15,573 nt of DNA from VRUE01 sp036557525 (lineage in GTDB: Bacteria; Actinomycetota; Thermoleophilia; Solirubrobacterales; 70-9): positions 1 to 15,573 of the forward strand of contig DATBHH010000083.1 of assembly GCA_036557525.1 (NCBI GenBank). Direction: 5' to 3'. Below are positions 6,633 through 15,560 of this stretch, in pieces; positions within the stretch are counted from its first letter, which is position 1; each line of letters begins with the position of its first letter. A program made the position numbers and the translations under genes. The notes beneath the pieces were generated by a model that made no database searches, had not been told where the DNA came from, and was given only the letters and a program-made list of their open reading frames with translations.

Positions 6633-6673
6633 GAAGGGGGGTCGAGGACGAACTCGCCCGCAGCACCCCCTTC
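6633..6673. promoter_or_regulatory. Structured inverted repeat upstream of hsp20
   Basis: GAAGGGGGGT (6633-6642) pairs with ACCCCCTTC (6665-6673) with one bulged G, and inside it CGAG (6643-6646) pairs with CTCG (6653-6656). It starts 37 bases after the mini-protein stop and ends 35 bases before the proposed hsp20 -10 box. It may be the terminator of the former or a regulatory site of the latter. It matches neither the CIRCE nor the HAIR heat-shock consensus. Confidence 0.35.
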
Positions 6674-6708
6674 GTCGATGACAGGACCCGCCCGCCGTTA
6701 CCGCTGGT

Positions 6709-6714
6709 TATTTT
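6709..6714 (+). promoter_or_regulatory. Candidate -10 box of the hsp20-lon operon, leaderless start
   Basis: TATTTT, inside the AT-rich GGTTATTTTGTCGCT, ends six bases before the ATG at 6721. There is no Shine-Dalgarno, so the mRNA probably starts at the ATG. No convincing -35 is visible, leaving open an alternative sigma factor. Confidence 0.55.
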
Positions 6715-6720
6715 GTCGCT

Positions 6721-7164
6721 ATGCCGCAGCGCGACCTGTTCGTCAATTTCGCCCGCATGCGGAGGGAGATGGACGAGATGCTCGGCGGCGGCTGGGGCCG
6801 GACCGCGTACGTCAGCCGCCGCAGCACCGGCTTCTCGCCCAACGTCGACGTCTACTACTGCGGCGAGCCGCAGCACGCCGTGGTCAAGGTCGACCTCGCC
6901 GGGGTCGACCTTGACGCGATCGGCATCGAGGTCAGCGGCCGGGCGCTGGCGATCGTCGGCGAGCGGCCGGTCCAGGAGACCGAGGGCCGCGTCTACCAGC
7001 AGGTCGAGATCCCGTCCGGTCCGTTCCGGCGGGTCGTCGAGCTTCAGGCCGAGGTCGACCCCGACCAGGCCAAGGCCAGCTACGAGGACGGCGTCCTGCG
7101 GATCGACCTGCCCCTCCGCGACCCCGCCGAGACGACGCGCCGCGTCCCGATAGGGCGGGACTGA
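6721..7164 (+). CDS. Hsp20 / alpha-crystallin small heat shock protein
   Basis: This 147-residue cytosolic holdase binds unfolding proteins without ATP. A short N-terminal arm (1-38) precedes the alpha-crystallin domain (about 39-132), which runs from SPNVDVYY through VVKVDLAGV, LAIVGERP and FRRVVEL to the signature YEDGVLRIDLPL (121-132). The C-terminal tail carries RVPIG, a possible I-x-I-like contact motif. The ATG start is supported by the TATTTT box directly upstream. The stop is one base before the lon start, so chaperone and protease are almost certainly co-transcribed. That pairing fits a protein quality-control role. Confidence 0.95.
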   Translation: MPQRDLFVNFARMRREMDEMLGGGWGRTAYVSRRSTGFSPNVDVYYCGEPQHAVVKVDLAGVDLDAIGIEVSGRALAIVGERPVQETEGRVYQQVEIPSGPFRRVVELQAEVDPDQAKASYEDGVLRIDLPLRDPAETTRRVPIGRD

Positions 7165-7165
7165 G

Positions 7166-9550
<2,385 letters not shown>

Positions 9551-9557
9551 GGGATCG

Positions 9558-11099
9558 GTGGAGGCCGCCGGCGCGCTCGGCAGGTGGAGGCCGGCGGGCT
9601 TCCTCGATCGGCTCCGCGAGTGGGTCCGGGCGCGCTCGCGGGCGTTCTGGGTCGTCGCCGGGCTGACCGTTCTGGCCGCCGGGCTGCGGCTGGCGACCCT
9701 CGGCGTCCAGTCCTACCACCACGACGAGATCGTCACCGCCAGCCGCGTCCTGCGCGGCAGCTTCTCCCACGCGATGGACGTCGTCGGCTTCAGCGAGTCG
9801 GCGCCGCCGCTCTATTACGTGCTCGCCTGGCTCTGGGTCCAGGTCGTCGGCACCGGCGAGGTCGGGCTGCGCTCGCTCTCGGCCGTGGCCGGGATCGCGA
9901 CGGTGCCGGTCGTCTACCTGATCGGCCTCGAGCTGCGGGGCAGGCGGGCCGGGATCCTCGCCGCAACCCTCGTCGCCGTCAACCCGATGCTGGTCTGGTA
10001 CTCGCAGGAGGCGCGGAGCTACTCGCTGCTCGTCCTTTTCAGCGCCGCCGGCGTCCTCTACTTCGTGCGGGCGCTGGGCCGCGGCCGCCGCAACGACATG
10101 CTCGGCTGGGGCGCCGCCTCGGCGCTCGCCCTTGCGACCCACTACTTCGCGATCTTTCCGATCGTCCTCGAGGGTGCCTGGCTGCTTTGGCGGCGCGGGC
10201 GCGCCATCGCAGTCGCGTGCGGAATTGTCGTCGCGACCGGCATCGCCCTCGCGCCGCTGGCGATCCACCAGACCCTGCAGGGCCACGCAGACTGGATCGG
10301 CGACCACAGCCTCGGCCACAGGCTCTGGGAGGTCGCCGCCACCTTCGCGGTCGGCGAGACCGGAGACGTGATCGCCCAGCCGGAGCGGCTGACGCCGGCG
10401 ATCGTGCCGCTGGCGGCTATCGTCCTCGCCCTCGTCCTCCTCGCCGCCCGCGGCGAGCGCGGCGAGCGCCGCGCCGCGGGGCCGATGCTGGCGATCGCCG
10501 CATTCACGGTCGTCGCGCCGCTGGCGATCGCGGTCCTCGATCCCGCCGCCGACTTCGTCCTCGCCCGCAATCTGATCCCGGCGCTGGCTCCGCTCCTGGT
10601 CGCGATCGCGATCGCGTGCACACTGCGCCGCGCCGGGCGGGCGGGGATCGCCGTCGCCATGGTGCTGATCGCCTACTCGTTCGGGTTCACCGTCCTCGCC
10701 TCCGTCTCGCCATCGCTCCAGCGGGTCGATTGGGAGTCGGTCGCCGAGCGGCTGGGCGAACCGCGGGCCCCGCGCGCGATGGTGACCTGGACCCTCGGAC
10801 AGGCCTCGCTGCGCCACTACCTCTCGACCGGGTCGTTCCAGGTCCGCCCGTTCGAAGAATTCCCCTGGTACGTCCATGAAATCGACTTCATCTCAGACGG
10901 CGGCGCGCCTCCGGTCCCGCGCCGGCTGCTGGGGCCCGGGTTCGCCGCCGCCGGATACGAATCGGCCGGCGCGCTGCGGATCAGGCGCTATGCCCTCCCC
11001 GGCCCGGACGTCGCCCGGCTGCGGCTGCGAAAGGTCGATGACGCCCCGCTCAACTTCGGCTCTAACACCGTCCTCCTCGACGGGATCGGGCCGGGCTGA
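9558..11099 (+). CDS. GT39/ArnT-like polytopic membrane glycosyltransferase
   Basis: This 513-residue protein looks like a GT-C-fold glycosyltransferase of the PMT/ArnT (GT39, PF13231-like) group, which transfers sugars from polyprenyl-phosphate donors on the outer face of the membrane. After an Arg-rich cytosolic start and a first membrane segment (about 30-50), the first outer loop carries YHHDEIV with D56-E57, matching the catalytic acidic position of the family. About ten more hydrophobic segments follow up to about residue 390, then a soluble C-terminal domain. The GTG start follows the lon stop by seven bases with AGGGGA just before it; an in-frame alternative was not needed. Acceptor and sugar are unknown. 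Its functional link to lon may be only operonic. Confidence 0.85.
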   Translation: MEAAGALGRWRPAGFLDRLREWVRARSRAFWVVAGLTVLAAGLRLATLGVQSYHHDEIVTASRVLRGSFSHAMDVVGFSESAPPLYYVLAWLWVQVVGTGEVGLRSLSAVAGIATVPVVYLIGLELRGRRAGILAATLVAVNPMLVWYSQEARSYSLLVLFSAAGVLYFVRALGRGRRNDMLGWGAASALALATHYFAIFPIVLEGAWLLWRRGRAIAVACGIVVATGIALAPLAIHQTLQGHADWIGDHSLGHRLWEVAATFAVGETGDVIAQPERLTPAIVPLAAIVLALVLLAARGERGERRAAGPMLAIAAFTVVAPLAIAVLDPAADFVLARNLIPALAPLLVAIAIACTLRRAGRAGIAVAMVLIAYSFGFTVLASVSPSLQRVDWESVAERLGEPRAPRAMVTWTLGQASLRHYLSTGSFQVRPFEEFPWYVHEIDFISDGGAPPVPRRLLGPGFAAAGYESAGALRIRRYALPGPDVARLRLRKVDDAPLNFGSNTVLLDGIGPG

Positions 11100-11122
11100 G
11101 GGCTGAATCGGCCGCACCGGGG

Positions 11123-11128
11123 TATTCT
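11123..11128 (+). promoter_or_regulatory. Candidate -10 box of the single-pass membrane protein gene
   Basis: TATTCT stands out in a GC-rich gap, 32 bases before the ATG at 11161. A leader of about 25 bases would include the GAGGAG ribosome site. No clear -35 is visible, so read-through from the lon operon also remains possible. Confidence 0.4.
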
Positions 11129-11160
11129 GAGCCTGCAAGTTTCCCCAGCGAGGAGAAGGC

Positions 11161-11607
11161 ATGGCGAAGACATCATCGAGGGCGACCCAGACCGCCGACC
11201 GCGCCAGCGAGATCTACTCGACGGCGCGCCAAAACCCCTACGTCCAGCGGCTGATCGAGGACGAAGAACTGCGCGACAGCCTCAAGAACGCGTTCGAAGC
11301 GGCCCGCGGCGCCTACAGCCGGGCGACCGGCAACGGGCACAGCCCGGTCAAGGCCGTCACCAGCGACAAGAAGGTCCAGAAGGACCTGCGCTCCGCGGCG
11401 GAGAACCTGCGCGAAGCATCGGAGCACCTGCGGACTCCCCGCAAGCGCAAGAAGAGCCGCCTCGGCCGGCTGATCCTGTTCGGGATCGTCGCCGGAGTGA
11501 TCGCCCTGGTCGTCAGCGAGGACGCCCGCAAGACCGTGCTCGACGCCCTCTTCGGCGCCGAAGAGGAGTTCGAGTACACGAGCGCGAGCAGCATCAACGG
11601 CGCCTAG
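11161..11607 (+). CDS. Single-pass membrane protein of unknown function
   Basis: This 148-residue protein has a long polar helical N-terminal part (1-98) rich in Ala, Glu, Arg and Lys, a basic stop at RTPRKRKKSR (91-100), one membrane helix LGRLILFGIVAGVIALVVS (101-119), and a short acidic tail ending in a Ser/Asn-rich stretch. The basic patch before the helix predicts the large N-terminal part in the cytosol. GAGGAG seven bases upstream fixes the ATG. It superficially resembles YtxH-like stress proteins in layout, but I see no family signature. It lies between a glycosyltransferase and a TetR gene and may be transcribed from its own TATTCT box. Confidence 0.8.
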   Translation: MAKTSSRATQTADRASEIYSTARQNPYVQRLIEDEELRDSLKNAFEAARGAYSRATGNGHSPVKAVTSDKKVQKDLRSAAENLREASEHLRTPRKRKKSRLGRLILFGIVAGVIALVVSEDARKTVLDALFGAEEEFEYTSASSINGA

Positions 11608-11622
11608 AGCCCGCCCCGGGCT
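11608..11622. terminator. Hairpin after the membrane protein gene
   Basis: AGCCCG (11608-11613) and CGGGCT (11617-11622) pair perfectly around CCC, directly after the stop codon and 14 bases before the proposed tetR -10 box. CCCGG (11615-11619) can alternatively pair with CCGGG (11623-11627). It could end the upstream transcript or be a tetR regulatory site. There is no T-run. Confidence 0.35.
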
Positions 11623-11635
11623 CCGGGCCGGTTCG

Positions 11636-11641
11636 TAGACT
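11636..11641 (+). promoter_or_regulatory. Candidate -10 box of the tetR gene, leaderless start
   Basis: TAGACT fits TAnnnT and lies exactly seven bases before the ATG at 11649, with no Shine-Dalgarno in between or before. The layout matches the hsp20, desaturase and hydroxylase starts. Confidence 0.45.
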
Positions 11642-11648
11642 GACACCG

Positions 11649-12254
11649 ATGGAGGCGGCGACAAAAGAGCGGGAGCTGAGCGGGGAGAAGGCCCAGCGGA
11701 TCGTCGACGCGATGCGCGACAGCGTCGCCAAGCGCGGCGCCGCCGCATCGACCTTCGAGCAGGTCGCCCGCGAGGCCGGCGTCAGCCGCGGCCTCCTCCA
11801 CTACTACTTCGGCACCAAGGAGCGTCTGCTGGTCGAGGTCGTGCGCCGCGACGCCGAGATCCGCGTCGCCCGACTCGACGAGGCGCTGGCCGGTGCCCAG
11901 ACCGTCGACGACGTGCTCGAGGCGCTCGTCTCCAGCCTCACCGACCTGATCGAGAACGAACCCGCCTTCTTCCTCCTCCTCTACGAGCTGTTCAGCGCCG
12001 GCCGCCGCAACCCGGAGATCCAGCGCGAGGTGGGCCAGCTCTTCGAGCGGACCCGCTCCCACGTCGCCGAGGTCCTCGCGGCGAAGCAGGGCGAGGGCGT
12101 CCTCAGCCTCCGCTACGACGCGAAGGCGATCGTCTCCTACCTGTTCGCGCTCGGCGACGGCTTCGCCCTCCAGGCGCTCTCCGATCCCGATCAGGACATC
12201 GACGGCGCGCTCGAGGCCGGCACGGCGTCGGCTCGCTTCCTGCTCAGCAAGTAA
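11649..12254 (+). CDS. TetR-family transcriptional regulator
   Basis: This 201-residue protein has an N-terminal TetR DNA-binding domain (about 10-60). Its helix-turn-helix reads FEQVAREAGVSRGLLHYYFGTKERLL (split here as FEQVAREAGVSRG and LLHYYFGTKERLL, residues 36-61), the classic signature. The all-helical remainder (65-201) is the ligand-binding and dimerisation part and is not diagnostic. Its gene directly precedes an MMPL exporter gene, and a perfect 18-bp palindrome lies between them, so local repression of the exporter is the natural inference. Ligand unknown, probably lipophilic. Confidence 0.93.
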   Translation: MEAATKERELSGEKAQRIVDAMRDSVAKRGAAASTFEQVAREAGVSRGLLHYYFGTKERLLVEVVRRDAEIRVARLDEALAGAQTVDDVLEALVSSLTDLIENEPAFFLLLYELFSAGRRNPEIQREVGQLFERTRSHVAEVLAAKQGEGVLSLRYDAKAIVSYLFALGDGFALQALSDPDQDIDGALEAGTASARFLLSK

Positions 12255-12312
12255 AGAAGGCGACCTCCAGGGAGTGACTCTCCTCACAGACTCGCCACGG
12301 TCGCTGCGCCAG

Positions 12313-12330
12313 ATTGGCCAGACGGCCAAT
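12313..12330. promoter_or_regulatory. 18-bp palindromic operator candidate before the MMPL gene
   Basis: ATTGGCCAGACGGCCAAT consists of two perfect seven-base arms around AGAC, the size and symmetry usual for TetR-family operators. It lies ten bases upstream of the ATG at 12341 and overlaps the more upstream TTG (12314) and ATG (12329) candidates, which argues for the 12341 start. Confidence 0.6.
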
Positions 12331-12340
12331 GCGCGAGTTG

Positions 12341-14695
12341 ATGAGCAGACTTTCCAGGTTCCTGCGGCGCCACCGCCGCCCGGTTCTGGTCGGCTGGGCC
12401 CTGGTTCTCGTCCTCGCCTTCCCGTTCGCCTCGCGGCAGACCGAACACCTGACCGGCGGCGGCTTCGACGTCCCCGGTAGCCAGTCGAAGGCGGTCAGCG
12501 ACTCCCTCGAACGCGAATTCGGCGGCGACGGCGATGCGATCGCCGTCGTCCTCCGCGCCGACCCCGGCGCCGGCGCCGGGGCGCAGGCAGCCGCGATCGC
12601 GCGGGTCCGGAACGCCGTCTCCGAAGTCGACGGTGTGTCGCTGCCCGCGGCCACAACCGCCCGCGGGAGGCGGGTGCTCGAGCAGGCCGGAACCGCAATG
12701 CTGCCGCTGCGCAGCACGCTCAACCCCGACGACCAGATCGACGCCGCGGTCGATCTCCGCTCCGACCTCGACCCGGGGACGTCGCAGGGTGGGGTCACGA
12801 CCTACCTCGCCGGCCAGCCGACGATCTGGGCCGGGTTCCAGGATCTCTCGAAGGAAGACCTCGCCCAGGCCGAGTTCAGCGGGTTCCCGATCGTCGCGAT
12901 CATCCTGCTCGTCGTCTTCGGCTCGCTGGCCGCCGCCGCGCTCCCGCTCGCGCTCGGATTCGTCAGCGTCATCGTCACCGGTGCCCTCATCTACTTCATC
13001 TCGCTGCAGATGTCGACCTCGGTGTTCGTGACCAACATGGCCTCGATGATCGGGATCGGAGTCGCGATCGACTACTCGCTGTTCATCCTCGCCCGCTACC
13101 GGGAGGAGCGCCGCGACGGCCGCGGCGATGAGGAGGCCCTCGCGCGATCTCTCTCGACCTCGGGGCTGGCGGTGACCTTCTCCGGCCTCGCCGTGATCGT
13201 CTCCCTCGCCGGCCTCTGGATGGTCCACAACCAGGCGCTGCGCTCGATGGCCCTCGGGGCGATGACCGTCGTCGCCGTCTCGATCCTCACCGCGACGACT
13301 CTGCTCCCGACCCTGATCGCCTACCTCGGCGACCGCGTGATGCAGGGCGGCATCGTCGCCGCGAGCCTGAGGTTCGTCAGGAGGCCCTTTCAGCGCAACA
13401 GGGTTGAGGGAGCGACGGCCCAGGGTCCACCCACCCAGACCCTCCAAGGATCACCCGCCCAAGCCTTCCGAGGATCACCCGCCCAGGGGCTCCAAGGATC
13501 GCCCGCCATCCCCGGACGCGGAGGCGGGGGCCAATCCATTTCTGATTCCTCCTGGCCCCCGCCGAGCAGAGGAGATGGTGGAACGAATTCCTTCTGGGTG
13601 AAATGGACCCGCAACGTCATGGCGCATCCCTGGGTCGCGGTGGTCGGCGTGACCTCGGTCCTGCTGCTGCTGGCGGTGCCGCTGCTGTCGATCGAGACCG
13701 GGACCGAAGCGCTCGCCCAGTTCCCGAAGGGCAACGACGTCCGCGTCGGCAACGAGCTCGCCTCGCGGCAACTCGGAGGCGGCGCCGACGCGGTCCAGGT
13801 CGTCGCCTCCTTCGAAGGGGCGCCGGACCGCGCTGCGGTGGCGTCCTTCACGCACCGGCTCGAGTCGACGCCGGGAATCAGCTCGGTCACGCCTCCGGTC
13901 TTCTCGGGTGAAAGCGTCCTCTTCCGGGCGACCACCAGCGCCCCGAGCGAGTCGGACGCCGCCCGCGCCGTCGTCGGCCGGCTGCGGGATGCCGTCGTCC
14001 CCTCGACGGCGCTGGCCCGGCTGGCGACGGTGGACGTCGGCGGCGAAACCGCCCGCAGCGACGACGTCCGGGCCCAGATCAGCGGATCGATGTGGAAGAT
14101 CGTCCTCTTCGTCCTCAGCCTCAGCTTCCTCGTCCTGATGGTGATGCTGCGCTCGCTTCTGCTGCCGCTGAAGGCGGTGCTGATGAACCTCCTCTCGATC
14201 GGCGCCGCGTTCGGCATCCTCGTCGCGATCTTCCAGTGGGGCTGGTTCGATGGGCTGCTCGGCTTCGAAGGCCAGGGCGCGCTCGACACGATCAACGTGC
14301 CGCTGATCTTCGCGATCGTCTTCGGGCTCTCGATGGACTACGAGGTGTTCCTGATGTCGCGGATCCGCGAGCGCTACATGAAGCACCACGACAACGAACG
14401 GGCCGTCGCCGAGGGCCTCGCGACAAGCGCCAGGACGATCTCCTCGGCGGCGCTGATCATGAGCTCGGTGTTCGCGGTCTTCGTCCTCACCGGCGTCCCC
14501 TCGATCAAGGAGCTCGGCCTCGGGGCCGCCGTCGCGATCGCGCTCGACGCGACCCTGGTCCGGCTGATCCTGGTCCCAGCGGCGATGAAGCTGCTCGGCG
14601 ACTGGAACTGGTGGTTCCCCTCCTGGCTCGACCGCGCCCTGCCCGAGCTGAGCTTCGAGCACGGCCCATCGGAGCCGAAACCGGCCGAAGCCTGA
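12341..14695 (+). CDS. MMPL/RND-family transporter with an internal repeat insert
   Basis: This protein of about 784 residues is a proton-driven exporter of the MMPL branch of the RND superfamily, which in actinobacteria moves lipids or hydrophobic compounds across the membrane. It has two repeats, each with one membrane helix, an external domain and five clustered helices. Conserved GIGVAIDYSLFILARYREE (first half) and VFGLSMDYEVFLMSRIRE (second half) carry the Asp-Tyr pairs of the proton relay. Between the halves, about residues 355-420 form a Gly/Pro/Ser/Gln-rich insert with four octapeptide repeats. Codons there (TCA, GGA, CCA, CAA, AGA) differ from the rest, which suggests acquired or fast-evolving sequence. 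Starts at 12314 (TTG) and 12329 (ATG) are alternatives. Its stop is four bases from that of the convergent AbiEi-like gene. Confidence 0.93.
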   Translation: MSRLSRFLRRHRRPVLVGWALVLVLAFPFASRQTEHLTGGGFDVPGSQSKAVSDSLEREFGGDGDAIAVVLRADPGAGAGAQAAAIARVRNAVSEVDGVSLPAATTARGRRVLEQAGTAMLPLRSTLNPDDQIDAAVDLRSDLDPGTSQGGVTTYLAGQPTIWAGFQDLSKEDLAQAEFSGFPIVAIILLVVFGSLAAAALPLALGFVSVIVTGALIYFISLQMSTSVFVTNMASMIGIGVAIDYSLFILARYREERRDGRGDEEALARSLSTSGLAVTFSGLAVIVSLAGLWMVHNQALRSMALGAMTVVAVSILTATTLLPTLIAYLGDRVMQGGIVAASLRFVRRPFQRNRVEGATAQGPPTQTLQGSPAQAFRGSPAQGLQGSPAIPGRGGGGQSISDSSWPPPSRGDGGTNSFWVKWTRNVMAHPWVAVVGVTSVLLLLAVPLLSIETGTEALAQFPKGNDVRVGNELASRQLGGGADAVQVVASFEGAPDRAAVASFTHRLESTPGISSVTPPVFSGESVLFRATTSAPSESDAARAVVGRLRDAVVPSTALARLATVDVGGETARSDDVRAQISGSMWKIVLFVLSLSFLVLMVMLRSLLLPLKAVLMNLLSIGAAFGILVAIFQWGWFDGLLGFEGQGALDTINVPLIFAIVFGLSMDYEVFLMSRIRERYMKHHDNERAVAEGLATSARTISSAALIMSSVFAVFVLTGVPSIKELGLGAAVAIALDATLVRLILVPAAMKLLGDWNWWFPSWLDRALPELSFEHGPSEPKPAEA
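13390..13539 (-). other. Antisense small ORF with a perfect ribosome site inside the MMPL gene
   Basis: On the minus strand AGGAGG (13548-13553) stands eight bases before an ATG (13537-13539) that opens 49 codons ending at 13390. The peptide begins MDWPPPPRPG and continues as octapeptide repeats AGDPWSPW, AGDPRKAW, AGDPWRVW and VGGPWAVA. It is short, lies wholly antisense to a conserved gene, and its repeats follow automatically from the 24-bp DNA repeats. It is therefore recorded as a candidate and not as an established gene. No promoter is recognised. Confidence 0.2.
13424..13513. repeat. 24-bp tandem repeats in the MMPL gene, about four units
   Basis: Units begin at 13424, 13448, 13472 and 13496. 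The central two read GGATCACCCGCCCA at their start; the first is diverged (GGTCCACCCACCCA) and the last is partial (GGATCGCCCGCCAT). The 24-bp period keeps the reading frame and encodes (Q/R)GSPAQxx-type octapeptides in the loop between the two halves of the transporter. Confidence 0.85.
13523..13563. repeat. 11-bp perfect inverted repeat around an AT-richer core
   Basis: GGCGGGGGCCA (13523-13533) and TGGCCCCCGCC (13553-13563) are perfect inverted copies flanking a 19-base core of lower GC content. The core, read on the minus strand, contains most of an AGGAGG and an ATG. A diverged copy of part of the core (GATTCCTCCTGG, 13544-13555) recurs as AATTCCTTCTGG at 13586-13597, 10 of 12 identical. 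Confidence 0.8.
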
Positions 14696-14699
14696 TCGG

Positions 14700-15545
14700 T
14701 CACGGACGGACCCGGAGTGCCTTGGCGAGGTCGGCGGCGACGAGCGCCTCCTCCTCGCGGATCTGACGTTCGCTGAAGCGGTGGACGACGTAGCCACGGC
14801 GGCGAAGGTCGAGGTCGCGGGCGTGGTCGTCCTCGAAGGCGACGCTGCCCCCGTGGAAGCGCCAGCTGTCGGCCTCGACCACGAGCCGCTGCTCGCGCCA
14901 GAGGAAGTCGACCATCCAGCGCCCGATCCTGACGTTGACCAGCGGCGCCGGGATACGGTTGCGCCGGCAGAGGCGGAGGAAGCGGCGCTCGAGGTCGCTC
15001 CGCGTTCGATCGCCGTGGCTGCGCGACCCCAGCGCGAATCGTTGGACCTCAGCCTGCCTCAGCGCCCGGCGCAGAAGGCGCGGGGAGACGACGCCCCGCA
15101 GATCCTCGATCGTCTGCCGTGGCGTGGTGACGGGGATCAGCCTCCGGGCGGTCAGGGCCTTCGGCGACAGCGCGGCACGGCGGTGGATCCGGATTCCGTG
15201 CCGCGACCTGCGGCCGCCCTGGGTGAGAACCGAGACTTCCACGGGTCCGTCCATCGGCCGCAGCAACTCCCAGAGGGCAGCCGCCGAGCGGTGGCTGAGC
15301 GCGGCCCTGGGACCGCAGGCGAGCACCGCGGCCATCCAGCGGCCCTCCCGGCTCTCGGCCGCGTAGCCGACCGAGTAGACCCCGCGGTGAGTCCGGTGCA
15401 GCCGACCGGCCTGCACCCGCTCTGAGATCGCCGCGTAGCTCAGCCCCGCCTGTCGAAGCTGCGCGGTCGTGATCAGTCCGTGCTGCCGTGAGGCAAAGCG
15501 CGCGATCGCCGCGTCCCGACCGTGCGAGTCGCTTTTCCCAGGCAT
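14700..15545 (-). CDS. AbiEi-type antitoxin domain fused to a DUF559 nuclease-like domain
   Basis: This 281-residue protein joins two modules. Residues about 10-60 form an AbiEi_4-like winged-helix (HGLITTAQLRQAGLS, then HRTHRGVYSVGYA), related to antitoxins of type IV toxin-antitoxin systems. A linking domain follows (about 65-175). Residues about 182-278 form a DUF559/Vsr-like PD-(D/E)XK fold with E186, D213 in MVDFLW, and E224 plus D226 in VVEADSWRFHG. The candidate active-site residues are intact, so nuclease activity is possible. Such fusions recur in actinobacteria, often in many copies, without a settled function. No AbiEii-type toxin gene is in view; sequence upstream of 15545 is nearly absent. 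The ATG at 15545 is directly preceded by a palindrome and lacks a ribosome site. Confidence 0.85.
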   Translation of the reverse strand: MPGKSDSHGRDAAIARFASRQHGLITTAQLRQAGLSYAAISERVQAGRLHRTHRGVYSVGYAAESREGRWMAAVLACGPRAALSHRSAAALWELLRPMDGPVEVSVLTQGGRRSRHGIRIHRRAALSPKALTARRLIPVTTPRQTIEDLRGVVSPRLLRRALRQAEVQRFALGSRSHGDRTRSDLERRFLRLCRRNRIPAPLVNVRIGRWMVDFLWREQRLVVEADSWRFHGGSVAFEDDHARDLDLRRRGYVVHRFSERQIREEEALVAADLAKALRVRP

Positions 15546-15560
15546 CGCTTTGGGAAAGCG
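15546..15560. promoter_or_regulatory. Palindrome abutting the AbiEi-DUF559 start codon
   Basis: CGCTTT (15546-15551) and AAAGCG (15555-15560) are perfect inverted copies around GGG, touching the ATG. The right arm can instead pair with CGCTTTTCCCA (about 15531-15541) inside the gene, which would put the start codon in the loop. AbiEi proteins are known to bind inverted repeats at their own promoters, so autoregulation is plausible. Confidence 0.4.

Noticed and set aside
6600..6720. CIRCE or HspR (HAIR) operator before hsp20
   Set aside because: I looked for both consensus inverted repeats. Only GAGC-GGTA-GCTC (6604-6615) comes near, and it does not match either one.
13424..13513. CRISPR-like short direct repeats
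   Set aside because: The units are contiguous without spacers, diverged, in frame within a coding region, and there are no cas genes.
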